Numbered from the stretch's first letter, positions 1 through 7,119 are shown. The stretch: 7,861 nucleotides of DNA from Patulibacter sp. (GCA_023268575.1 JALRCL010000358.1:1-7861), one strand, 5' to 3'. Notes: generated by a model from the letters alone, not told the origin. A program made the numbers and translations.

Positions 1-3000
1 CGGCGTCGTCGGCCCCGGCCACGACCTCGGTGCGATGCGGGTTGGCGTGCGCGACCGCCGCGTCCGAGGGACGTGCGGCGAACGTCACCACCACGGTCTG
101 CCCCGGGCCGAGATCGGCGACGTCGCCCCACCGCAGCGAGCTGCGTCCCCCGACGCCGCCGTCGACGACGGCCGGCTCGATCGCGGGCGCGCCGGTCGCG
201 AGGGTGCCGGTCCCCGTGACCTGTGCCGAGTCGGCGACGTAGCTCCAGTCGCGCGGGAGGAGGTCCTCGACGTCGACGCCCAGCGCGGGCGCAACGGTGC
301 TGGCGTTGCGCACCGTCACGCGCCACGTGAACGGCTGGTTGACCTCCGCGGGACCGGCGGAGACGGCCTGCTTCGTCGTCTCCAGCTGCGGCGTGTGGAC
401 GGTGAGCGTCACCGGGTCCGGTGCCACGTCGTCGTACTCCCGGTAGGCGACGCCGGTCTCGCGGTCGACCTCGGGGACGCCCCAGTAGGAGGGCACGTCG
501 ACCGAGTTGACGAGCGTCTGCCCGTCGGAGAGCTGCGCGGACGCGGGGATCCGGGCGCGGTAGGAGCGCTGGACCGACGCCTCCGGGAGCAGCGGCCCGG
601 CGACCTTCCAGGTGATCGTCCGCGCCGTCGCGTCGTAGATGCCGCCGCCGGGCACGGCGCCCGCACCGGGCACCGTGCCGCCGTCGGCGACGTCCGCACC
701 CGCCGCGTCGACCGGCACCAGACCGGCCGGCAGCGCGTCGACGATCGTCGCGTCGTGGGCAGCGGCGCCGCCGGACGCGACCGTCCGCGCGTTCGTCGCC
801 GTGACGATGAAGACCAGCGGCCCGTCCCCGGGCTGCACCGCGAGGGCGTCGCTGTCGCCGACCTGCCCGGTGACCTGCTTGTCGACCGTCAGGCGCGGCT
901 CGCGGACCCCGAGCGAGGCATCGTCGTCGTCGCTGTCGTCCCAGGTCGCAGGCAACTGGCCGACCGCCGTAGGCGGCGTCAGCACCCGCGCCTGGGTGTT
1001 GAAGTGGACCGCCGCGACGTTCGTCAGCGTCGCGTTCGGCGCGGCGGCCGTCACGTCGGCCACGCGCACCCGGTAGGGGATCGTCACGACGCGCTCGGCA
1101 CCGGCCGACTGGAGCTCGCCCAGCCACCAACCGATGCGGGTGCTGCCCGGCGTCCCGCCGGGCGCGCTCGTCAACGGGGTGGCGGTGACCTCCTCGCCAC
1201 CGGCGCAGACGCCGCCGCCGACGACGGTGCACGTGACCGTGCCGGGACCGGCGCCGACGAAGCTCATCCCCGCCGGCAGCAGATCGTCGACGGCCACGTC
1301 GTGCAGCCGGAGGTCGGCGGGGAGCCGCACCACGAGCTGGACGTCGGCGACCTCGCCGACCGTCCGCGTCGCGGGCGCGATCGACTTCTCGATCGTGGCA
1401 CCGCCGAGACGGATCGTCTCGTCGTCGGCGGCGCGGTAGCGAGGGGTCGGTCCCGCCGGGCTGTTGACGCTCGTGCGCGCCTCGGGGTTCGTCGCGGGAT
1501 CGAGGCTCGCCTGCGTGACGGCCACGGCGTTGGTCAGCGCCGCCCCGCCGGTCGCGGGATCGTCGATCCTCGCGCGGTAGGCGAGCGTCGTGCGTCCGGC
1601 GCCCGGCACCGCGCCGGGCGCCTGCGTCCCGAGCGTCCAGGTGATCGTGCGCGCGGTCGCGTCCCAGGTCCCGGTCGCTGCGCTTCCGGCGTCCGGGACC
1701 GTGCCGTCGCCGGTGAGCGGGACGCCCCCGGTCCCGAGCGGCGTGATCCCGATCGGGAGCGTGTCGACGGCGATCACGTCGTGCGCGGTCGAGACGTTCG
1801 TACCGCTCGCGTGATCGACGTGGACCGTGTAGCTCACGGTGTCGCCGGGCCGCAGGCGCGTGCCCGCCGCCGCGTCGGACGCCTTCGTGACCGCCAGGCT
1901 CGGCTCGACGACCGTCGTCGCCGGCGCGTCGGCAGTCTGGTCGCCGCCCTCCGTCGTCGTCAGGTGCGCGCGGTTGGGCAGCGAGGTCCCCCGCTCGGTC
2001 ACGCCCGTCCCGGTGCGTCGGACGTTGCGGACGATCGTGCTGAAGGTCAGGACGATCTGCGCGTCCGCGCCCGCGGGCGCGGTGTAGCTCGCCGGGAGGT
2101 CGACGCCGACGACGTGGGCGACGGCGTCGGTGAACAGCGACGCGCCCCCGGTCGGCAGCGCGTTGCCGTCGAGCGTCGCGGCTGGGGCGTGGCTGCCGCT
2201 CGTCACGAGGTCCATGCGCGGGTCGATCGTGTCGCGCAGCGCCCCGCTGGTGACGGTCGACCCGCGCGGGATCGTGGCCGTCACCCGGTAGTCGATCCGC
2301 TCACCGATCGTGGCCTGGGTCGCGCTGTTGCCGCTCTCGGTCACCCCGGTTCCGACGCGCTGCTTCACGAGCCCCGCCGCGCGGGTCCTGGCCGTCGCGT
2401 CGTCGTCGGCCGGCGGCGCGTTCGGCGTCGGAGCGCCGGGGTCGACGTTCTCGGCCGGGACGTACGTCGTCCGGCCGCCCTCGGAGTCCTCGGACTCGAA
2501 CGCCACGACGCCCGCATCGTTGGTGAAGGCCGTGTCGACCGTCGCCCCCGCCGGGACGGTCAGGACGTACGTCAGGTCGCGATCGGTGCCCGCCGCGACG
2601 TCCAGTCCGCTCCACGCCAGGCGCACGCGTCCGCCGACGAGAGCGCACGGCGCCGTCGGCGCCGGAGCGGCGTCACTGAGGAGCGTGCCGAGGTTGGCGC
2701 ACGTCACCGGGACGCCGCCGATCGTCGCCGGCAGCAGGTCCCAGACCTCGGCGTCGAGCGCATCGCGGTTGCCGCTGTTGGACACCCGGACGCGGTAGGC
2801 GATCTCGTCGCCGGGCTGGACGCGCGCGGTCGCACCGATGCTCGCGCCGCCACGGCGCACGTCGGTGATGTCCTTCGTCAGCCCCACCTCGGGGCTCGCC
2901 CACGCGAAGTCGGCGTCGCCCCGGCGCGGGAAGGTCGTGCTGTGGCTGTTGCTCGTCCGGAGCTTCGCGAGGTTCTGGACCAGGTCCTCCGGCAGGCGGG

Positions 3001-5332
3001 CGGCGGGCTGGCGCGGGATCCGGGTGGCGATCACGGCCTGGAACGTCCGCGAGCCGCCGCCGGCCGGGGGCTGCGTGTCGTCGCCGTCGCCGAGCGTCCA
3101 CACGAGCCGTCCGTCGGCCGCCGCCGTGGCGTCGAAGCCGTCAGGCGCGACCGGGACGGCGTTGTCGGCGCCCAACCAGTAGCCGTTGCGGGGCCCGGGG
3201 GCCGCGTGATCGGCGGGCGAGGCAGGCCCCGTCGGCACCGGCTCGTAGACGACGTCGCGCGGCAGGAAGTCGGTCACCTCGGGCGCACCGCCGTACACCC
3301 CGTCGGGGAACGTCGCGGTGATCCTCCAGCAGACGACGTCGCCCGGTCCGAACGTCGCGTTCGCGGCGCTCCAACCGGTCGCGGTCTCGCAGCCCGCGGC
3401 GGTGCCGCCGGTCGGCGCGGAGATCGCCTTGGCGATCTGGGCCTGCGGCCCGCGCTGCCCGGCGGAGGAGACGTCGCGGATGCGGACCGGCGCGCCGTCG
3501 TCGCCTTCGCCGCCGGCGTCCTCGCCGACGTCGCCCGCGATCGCTACGTCGTTGGCCCAGGAGTCGCCGGTGCGGACGTTGCCGCCGCCGTAGTACTGCC
3601 CGAGCGTCCTGGTCCGGAAGGAGATCTCTCCGCTGCTCGAGCGCCCGAGGTCGGCGAGCGCCGGGACCGTCGTGCGGTCCCAGACGAGCGACCAGGTGCC
3701 GTCGGGACGCTGCTGCGTCCCACCGGCGAACGGCGCGTCGATCGTGCCGCCGCCGGACGGGCGGTACTCGGGCCCGCTCGCGCCGCCGCCGGGCGCGCAG
3801 GCCGGATCCAGCGTCCCGCCGCCACCGACGGCCTCGCCGATCGGGCAGAGCGCGTTGGGGGCCTCGCCGGTCAGCGTGTCCTCGACGCGGACGTCGCGGG
3901 TCGCGTCGAAGTACTCGCCGGTCGCGATCGCCAGGGTCCAGGTCGAGATGTCCCCGACCGCGATGCCGGCGCGGTCCACCGACTTCACGATCCGCAGATC
4001 CTCGGCGGTGCGCTGCAGCTCGTCGTCGGCGCTCACGGCCACCGGCCCGGGGACCGGACCGCCGCGCTGGTAGTCGCCCGTCGCGCGGGCCCAGTTCACG
4101 ACGAGCTGCTCGCCCTGCCGCTCGTCGGTCCGCGGACCGGTGTTGTTGTCGAGGTTGGCCGCCTGCAGGCCGGACGTCGCCGCAGGCTCTTGCCCGGGTG
4201 CGAACGCCTCGTTCTCGCGCAGCGGGATCGCCGCGACGTACCGGAGCTCCCGCTCGGCACCGGCCGCCAGGTCGCCGAGGTTCGACCAGACGACGCGCGT
4301 GTAGACGCCGGCCGGGCGCCCCTGCGGGTTGCCGGCGGCGAGCACGACCGTCTCGACGCGATCCGGCGGGGTGCAGCCGGGGGCCGCCGGCGCGTTGCCG
4401 GGGTTGATCGGCCCGGAGCCGGCGTACTCCTCCGTGCCGCTCAGGTGGGCGCCCCCGGTGGTGTTGTCGACCCAGGGGGAGCCGTCGGCGGGGCAGCCGA
4501 GGAACTCGAGGTTCGCCGGCAGGTAGTCCTCGACCACCGTGCCGGTCGTCGGCCGCACGCCGTTGTTGCGCACGCGCAGCGTGTAGACGGTCTGGTGGTC
4601 GTGGAGTCCGCGCAGGAGCTCGCCCTCGGGGCTCGGCTCCTCCTTGTCGACCTCGAGCGCGGTGATCGTGGTGGTGGCGCTGTCGGCTGCGTGGCCCTGC
4701 TCGGCCGCGTCGCCGGCGCAGCCGCCGCTGGTCCGCGGGGAGTACTCGCCCTCGCCGTCGAACTGGGGCACGCAGCGGGGGCGACTGTCGAGGTACGCGT
4801 CGGCCGTGTTCGTGAACGACGCCCCGACGTCGCATCCCAGCGGCGCGGGGTCCAACGGGCCCGCGGCGCAGTCGCCCGGCGTCGCGGGGCGGTGCGCCAC
4901 GCGGTAGCTGAGCGTGAAGGACGACCCCGGCGTGAGGTCGGCGAGGTTCTGCCAGATCAGGACGGTGGTGCCGTCCGGCTGCGGGTACTGGCTCGGGGCG
5001 GGCTCGCCGGGTGCGGCCACGTAGCTGATCCCCCGCGGCAGCACGTCTCGCAGGCTCAGGTTGTAGCCGCCCGGCGCCGGCGCGCCGGCCGGCAGCGTCG
5101 CGGTCAGCGAGACGGGCGCCTCCTGCCCGAAGAGGACCGACGCTGGTTGGCGCTTCTCGAGCCCCACGGGCGGGGCGGCGGCGATCGCGCTCGCCGGCAC
5201 GATGGTTCCGAGGAGCACGAGGACGGCCGCGAGCGCCGCGCCGCAAGCGCCGCGCCGGCGGCCAACGCCTGGCGACCGACCTCCGGACGCCTGCAGGAGC
5301 CCACGACCGACTGAGGCTGACATCGCGCGCAT
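1..5332 (-). CDS. Giant exported DUF11-repeat (isopeptide-fimbrial-like) surface protein, C-terminus beyond window
   Basis: The frame is open from an ATG at 5330-5332 to the left edge: 1,777 codons with no stop, so the C-terminus is missing. After a Sec-type signal peptide (about residues 1-49) come ten tandem units of 160-220 residues. Each has the DUF11/TIGR01451 signature: a first strand with a conserved Lys, then a G-D/E-x-x-x-Y/W-x-V segment in most units (GDEIAYRVRVSNSG at 841-854), then V-x-D-x-LP, W/Y-D-A-T-x-R-T-I-T-W-type strands and a final N-x-A strand. Such proteins are extracellular stalks or adhesins; binding target and cell-wall anchor cannot be seen here. The start is ambiguous: a second in-frame ATG lies at 5321-5323. 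A GGGA sits only 2 bases before the first ATG but 11 before the second, so the second may be used. No membrane segment is visible after the signal peptide. Family assignment is firm; function is inferred. Confidence 0.9.
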   Translation of the reverse strand, partial: MRAMSASVGRGLLQASGGRSPGVGRRRGACGAALAAVLVLLGTIVPASAIAAAPPVGLEKRQPASVLFGQEAPVSLTATLPAGAPAPGGYNLSLRDVLPRGISYVAAPGEPAPSQYPQPDGTTVLIWQNLADLTPGSSFTLSYRVAHRPATPGDCAAGPLDPAPLGCDVGASFTNTADAYLDSRPRCVPQFDGEGEYSPRTSGGCAGDAAEQGHAADSATTTITALEVDKEEPSPEGELLRGLHDHQTVYTLRVRNNGVRPTTGTVVEDYLPANLEFLGCPADGSPWVDNTTGGAHLSGTEEYAGSGPINPGNAPAAPGCTPPDRVETVVLAAGNPQGRPAGVYTRVVWSNLGDLAAGAERELRYVAAIPLRENEAFAPGQEPAATSGLQAANLDNNTGPRTDERQGEQLVVNWARATGDYQRGGPVPGPVAVSADDELQRTAEDLRIVKSVDRAGIAVGDISTWTLAIATGEYFDATRDVRVEDTLTGEAPNALCPIGEAVGGGGTLDPACAPGGGASGPEYRPSGGGTIDAPFAGGTQQRPDGTWSLVWDRTTVPALADLGRSSSGEISFRTRTLGQYYGGGNVRTGDSWANDVAIAGDVGEDAGGEGDDGAPVRIRDVSSAGQRGPQAQIAKAISAPTGGTAAGCETATGWSAANATFGPGDVVCWRITATFPDGVYGGAPEVTDFLPRDVVYEPVPTGPASPADHAAPGPRNGYWLGADNAVPVAPDGFDATAAADGRLVWTLGDGDDTQPPAGGGSRTFQAVIATRIPRQPAARLPEDLVQNLAKLRTSNSHSTTFPRRGDADFAWASPEVGLTKDITDVRRGGASIGATARVQPGDEIAYRVRVSNSGNRDALDAEVWDLLPATIGGVPVTCANLGTLLSDAAPAPTAPCALVGGRVRLAWSGLDVAAGTDRDLTYVLTVPAGATVDTAFTNDAGVVAFESEDSEGGRTTYVPAENVDPGAPTPNAPPADDDATARTRAAGLVKQRVGTGVTESGNSATQATIGERIDYRVTATIPRGSTVTSGALRDTIDPRMDLVTSGSHAPAATLDGNALPTGGASLFTDAVAHVVGVDLPASYTAPAGADAQIVLTFSTIVRNVRRTGTGVTERGTSLPNRAHLTTTEGGDQTADAPATTVVEPSLAVTKASDAAAGTRLRPGDTVSYTVHVDHASGTNVSTAHDVIAVDTLPIGITPLGTGGVPLTGDGTVPDAGSAATGTWDATARTITWTLGTQAPGAVPGAGRTTLAYRARIDDPATGGAALTNAVAVTQASLDPATNPEARTSVNSPAGPTPRYRAADDETIRLGGATIEKSIAPATRTVGEVADVQLVVRLPADLRLHDVAVDDLLPAGMSFVGAGPGTVTCTVVGGGVCAGGEEVTATPLTSAPGGTPGSTRIGWWLGELQSAGAERVVTIPYRVRVADVTAAAPNATLTNVAAVHFNTQARVLTPPTAVGQLPATWDDSDDDDASLGVREPRLTVDKQVTGQVGDSDALAVQPGDGPLVFIVTATNARTVASGGAAAHDATIVDALPAGLVPVDAAGADVADGGTVPGAGAVPGGGIYDATARTITWKVAGPLLPEASVQRSYRARIPASAQLSDGQTLVNSVDVPSYWGVPEVDRETGVAYREYDDVAPDPVTLTVHTPQLETTKQAVSAGPAEVNQPFTWRVTVRNASTVAPALGVDVEDLLPRDWSYVADSAQVTGTGTLATGAPAIEPAVVDGGVGGRSSLRWGDVADLGPGQTVVVTFAARPSDAAVAHANPHRTEVVAGADDA
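608..634. repeat. DNA repeat copy A (pairs with 1637-1663)
   Basis: These 27 bases match 1637-1663 at 25 positions, in the same orientation and codon phase. They encode the D-A-T-A-R-T-I-T-W strand of unit 9 (residues 1567-1575). The copies are 1,029 bases (343 codons) apart, close to two repeat units. This is higher identity than the surrounding coding sequence shows. Confidence 0.75.
1637..1663. repeat. DNA repeat copy B (pairs with 608-634)
   Basis: Second copy of the 27-base repeat, encoding the same nine-residue strand in unit 7 (residues 1224-1232). The two mismatches against copy A are synonymous third-position C/G changes, so the encoded peptide is identical. This may be a remnant of unit duplication or purifying selection on a consensus strand. 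Confidence 0.75.
5186..5332 (-). other. Predicted Sec signal peptide of the giant surface protein
   Basis: Residues 1-49 have the usual three parts: a long basic n-region ending in an Arg cluster (R25-R27), a hydrophobic core of Ala/Leu/Val at about 32-45 (AALAAVLVLLGTIV), and P-A-S-A at 46-49, which fits a signal peptidase I site after A49. An alternative A-I-A site would cut after A51. The Arg cluster is not followed by the hydrophobic residues of a Tat motif, and C30 is not in a lipobox, so Sec export with type I cleavage is the best reading. The first DUF11 unit starts at about residue 56. Confidence 0.8.
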
Positions 5333-5346
5333 CGTCCCACAAGGGT

Positions 5347-5369
5347 CGACACCGGAACCCCCCCGGTCG
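5347..5369. repeat. Inverted repeat in the leader of the giant gene
   Basis: ACCGG (5351-5355) and CCGGT (5363-5367) flank a 7-base C-rich loop. With a 2-base bulge the pairing can extend to 7 bp. It would fold about 14 bases upstream of the first possible start codon, so it could affect ribosome access, but a stem this short is expected by chance in such GC-rich DNA. Confidence 0.3.
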
Positions 5370-5374
5370 CAGCG

Positions 5375-5402
5375 CGAACGCCCCCTGCTGAGCAGGTGTT
5401 CG
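5375..5402. repeat. Nested imperfect inverted repeat upstream of the giant gene
   Basis: An outer CGAAC (5375-5379) pairs with GTTCG (5398-5402), and an inner CCTGC (5384-5388) pairs with GCAGG (5392-5396) around TGA. The unpaired bases between the arms are asymmetric (4 versus 1). It lies 43 bases upstream of the first ATG and could be an operator or part of a 5' leader hairpin. No -10/-35 pair was recognisable in this intergenic stretch. Confidence 0.35.
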
Positions 5403-5427
5403 AGGCGTACCCCCCGGACGGCGGGTT

Positions 5428-5442
5428 GGCCCGGAACGGGCC
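5428..5442. repeat. Perfect short inverted repeat downstream of serA
   Basis: GGCCCG and CGGGCC flank a GAA loop (6-bp stem, all G-C). It lies 17 bases beyond the larger post-serA hairpin in the direction of transcription, and could be part of a two-hairpin termination region. Alone it would be weak evidence. Confidence 0.35.
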
Positions 5443-5458
5443 GCTGGCGACCGCTGGA

Positions 5459-5487
5459 CGGTCGACGGCGCGCGGCGCCGCCGACCG
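5459..5487 (-). terminator. Hairpin after serA, probable U-tract-less terminator
   Basis: The arms 5459-5469 and 5477-5487 can form an 11-bp stem with a 7-base loop. In minus-strand RNA all positions pair, one of them as G-U; in plus-strand RNA that position is an A-C mismatch, so the structure fits the minus-strand transcript. It begins 9 bases after the serA stop codon. No U-run follows, as is common for proposed terminators in high-GC Actinomycetota. A second perfect 6-bp stem with a 3-base loop (5428-5442) follows and may assist. Confidence 0.55.
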
Positions 5488-5496
5488 CGGAGCGGA

Positions 5497-7110
5497 CTAG
5501 AGCGAGACGGTGCGCCCGTCGGCGAAGTCGTCCTGCGCGAGGATCTTCTCGAGCGTCTCGTGCGAGACCGGCTGGTCGGTGGAGATGAGCGTCACGGCGT
5601 GCTCCCCGCGCGCGCCCTCAGCGTCCTGGTGGTAGCCGACCGCGGCCTGCTCGATGTTCACGCCGAGCTCGCCGAGCACCTGCCCGATCCGGCCGAGCAT
5701 CCCCGGCTGGTCGACGTAGCGCAGCAGCAGGAGGTTGCCCTCGAGCTGGAGGTTGAAGCGCTGGCCCCAGGCCTCGAGCAGGTGCGGGCGCGCCTGGCGG
5801 CCGAGGACGGTGCCGACGACCCGGTGGCGCTCGTCGCCGGAGACGACCGTCACCCGGACGAGGTCGGTGAAGTCGCGCGCCTGGCTGCGCGTGGTCTCCT
5901 CGATCTCGATCCCGCGCTCCTTCGCGATCCCAGGCGCGTTGACGTCGTTGACCGCCTCCTCCGTGCGGCCCTCGAGCACGCCGCGCAGGACGGCGAGCGT
6001 CAGCGGGCGCGCGTCGCGCTCGCCGATCGTGCCGAGCGCCTCGACCTCGATCCGCTCGACCGACGAGCCGCCGGCGAGCTCGACCGCGATCCGGCCCAGC
6101 CGCGAGGCGAGCGGGACGAACGGGGCGAGGACCTCGAGGTCCTCCTTTCCGACCGCCGGCGCGTTCACGGCCGTCGTGACGGTGCCGCCGCTCAGCGCCG
6201 CGACGATCTGCTCAGCGGCCTGGAAGCCGGCGCGGTCGTTGGCCTCCGCCGTCGAGGCGCCGAGGTGCGGCGTGAGGATGACGTTCGCGTAGCCCTGGAG
6301 CGGATGCTCGGTGACCGGCTCGGACGGGAAGACGTCGAGCGCGGCGCCCGCGACCTTGCCGCTGTCGAGCGCCGCCTGCAGGTCGGCCTCGTCGACGAGG
6401 CCGCCGCGAGCGACGTTGAGGATCCGCACGCCGTCCCGGCACTTCGCGAACGCGTCGGCGTTCAGCCAGCCGGCGGTCTCCGGCGTCTTCGGCAGGTGGA
6501 TCGTGATGAAGTCCGCGACGGCGTAGATCGCGTCGGAGTCCTCGGCCTTCTCGACGCCGAGCTCCTTGTAGCGCTCGGCCGAGACGTACGGGTCGTACGC
6601 GATGACGTTCATCGCCAGGCCCTTGGCGCGCTCGGCGACGAGCTGGCCGATCCGGCCGAAGCCGATGACCCCGAGCGTCTTGCCGTAGAGCTCGACGCCC
6701 GAGAGCTTCGAGCGCTCCCAGCGGCCGGCGTGCATGCCCTCGTTGGCCTGCGGGATGTTGCGGGCCAGCGCCATCATGAGCGCGACGGTGTGCTCCGCCG
6801 CAGTGACGACGTTGGACTGCGGGGCGTTGACGACGATGACGCCGCGCTTCGTCGCCGCGGGGATGTCGACGTTGTCGACCCCGACGCCGGCGCGGCCGAT
6901 GACCTTGAGGTTCGTCGCCCGCTCGATGAGCTCGGGCGTGAAGCGCGTGGCCGAGCGGATCAGGACGCCGTCGTACTCGGGGAGCTTCGCCAGGAACGTC
7001 TCGTCGTCCCAGTCCAGGCCGAGGTCGACCTCGAACCCGGCGTCGCGCAGCGCCTCGATGCCGGACGGGCCGACCTTCTCCTTGACGAGGACCTTCGGGG
7101 TGGGGCTCAT
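5497..7110 (-). CDS. serA: D-3-phosphoglycerate dehydrogenase (long form with ASB and ACT domains)
   Basis: This cytosolic enzyme oxidises 3-phosphoglycerate to 3-phosphohydroxypyruvate with NAD, the first committed step of serine synthesis. The 537 residues match the long actinobacterial form (about 530). The split substrate domain covers about 1-100 and 285-315, with GRAGVGVDN at 72-80. The nucleotide domain lies between, with G150-F-G152-R-I-G155 and D173 at the end of the following strand. Catalytic residues are R235 (NVARGG), E264 (FPSEP) and H282 (TPHLGAST). The ASB domain spans about 320-455 and the ACT domain about 460-535. Y465, D467 and N485 have the same spacing as the serine-binding Tyr, Asp and Asn of the Mycobacterium tuberculosis enzyme, so feedback inhibition by serine is likely. 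The ATG at 7108-7110 lies 22 bases after the serC stop, so the two are probably co-transcribed. Nothing looks broken. Confidence 0.97.
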   Translation of the reverse strand: MSPTPKVLVKEKVGPSGIEALRDAGFEVDLGLDWDDETFLAKLPEYDGVLIRSATRFTPELIERATNLKVIGRAGVGVDNVDIPAATKRGVIVVNAPQSNVVTAAEHTVALMMALARNIPQANEGMHAGRWERSKLSGVELYGKTLGVIGFGRIGQLVAERAKGLAMNVIAYDPYVSAERYKELGVEKAEDSDAIYAVADFITIHLPKTPETAGWLNADAFAKCRDGVRILNVARGGLVDEADLQAALDSGKVAGAALDVFPSEPVTEHPLQGYANVILTPHLGASTAEANDRAGFQAAEQIVAALSGGTVTTAVNAPAVGKEDLEVLAPFVPLASRLGRIAVELAGGSSVERIEVEALGTIGERDARPLTLAVLRGVLEGRTEEAVNDVNAPGIAKERGIEIEETTRSQARDFTDLVRVTVVSGDERHRVVGTVLGRQARPHLLEAWGQRFNLQLEGNLLLLRYVDQPGMLGRIGQVLGELGVNIEQAAVGYHQDAEGARGEHAVTLISTDQPVSHETLEKILAQDDFADGRTVSL

Positions 7111-7119
7111 CTCTTCGTT

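Larger units (their letters stand above)
1..5167 (-). repeat. Ten tandem DUF11-type protein repeat units
   Basis: The units are marked by a conserved first-strand Lys at residues 60, 230, 450, 635, 820, 990, 1150, 1316, 1485 and 1654 (contexts LEKR, VDKE, IVKS, IAKA, LTKD, LVKQ, VTKA, IEKS, VDKQ, TTKQ). Spacing is 170, 220, 185, 185, 170, 160, 166, 169 and 169 residues, so it becomes nearly constant towards the C-terminus, while units 2-4 carry longer insertions. The units share motifs but are diverged, and the DNA shows only short stretches of near identity. Unit 10 is cut by the window edge near its last strand. The repeats are seen directly in the translation; a beta-sandwich fold for each is inferred from the family. 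Confidence 0.85.

Noticed and set aside
35..5314. Long plus-strand open frame that could encode a 1,759-residue protein
   Set aside because: It is codon-aligned antisense to the giant surface gene, composed mostly of Arg, Gly, Asp, Val and Ala with no motifs, while the minus-strand frame has a signal peptide and ten recognisable domains.
3141..5342. Minus-strand open frame of 733 codons overlapping the giant gene
   Set aside because: It is in a shifted frame, extremely Arg-rich and without motifs; the correct minus-strand frame gives DUF11 domains across the same bases.
5375..5402. Possible LexA/SOS box (CGAAC and GTTCG half-sites)
   Set aside because: The half-sites are 18 bases apart, whereas the actinobacterial box has about 4 bases between them; kept only as an inverted repeat.
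5441..5457. Direct repeat CCGCTGG-CGA-CCGCTGG in the intergenic region
   Set aside because: Seven-base G/C-only repeats are expected by chance here, and no partner sites or promoter are visible.
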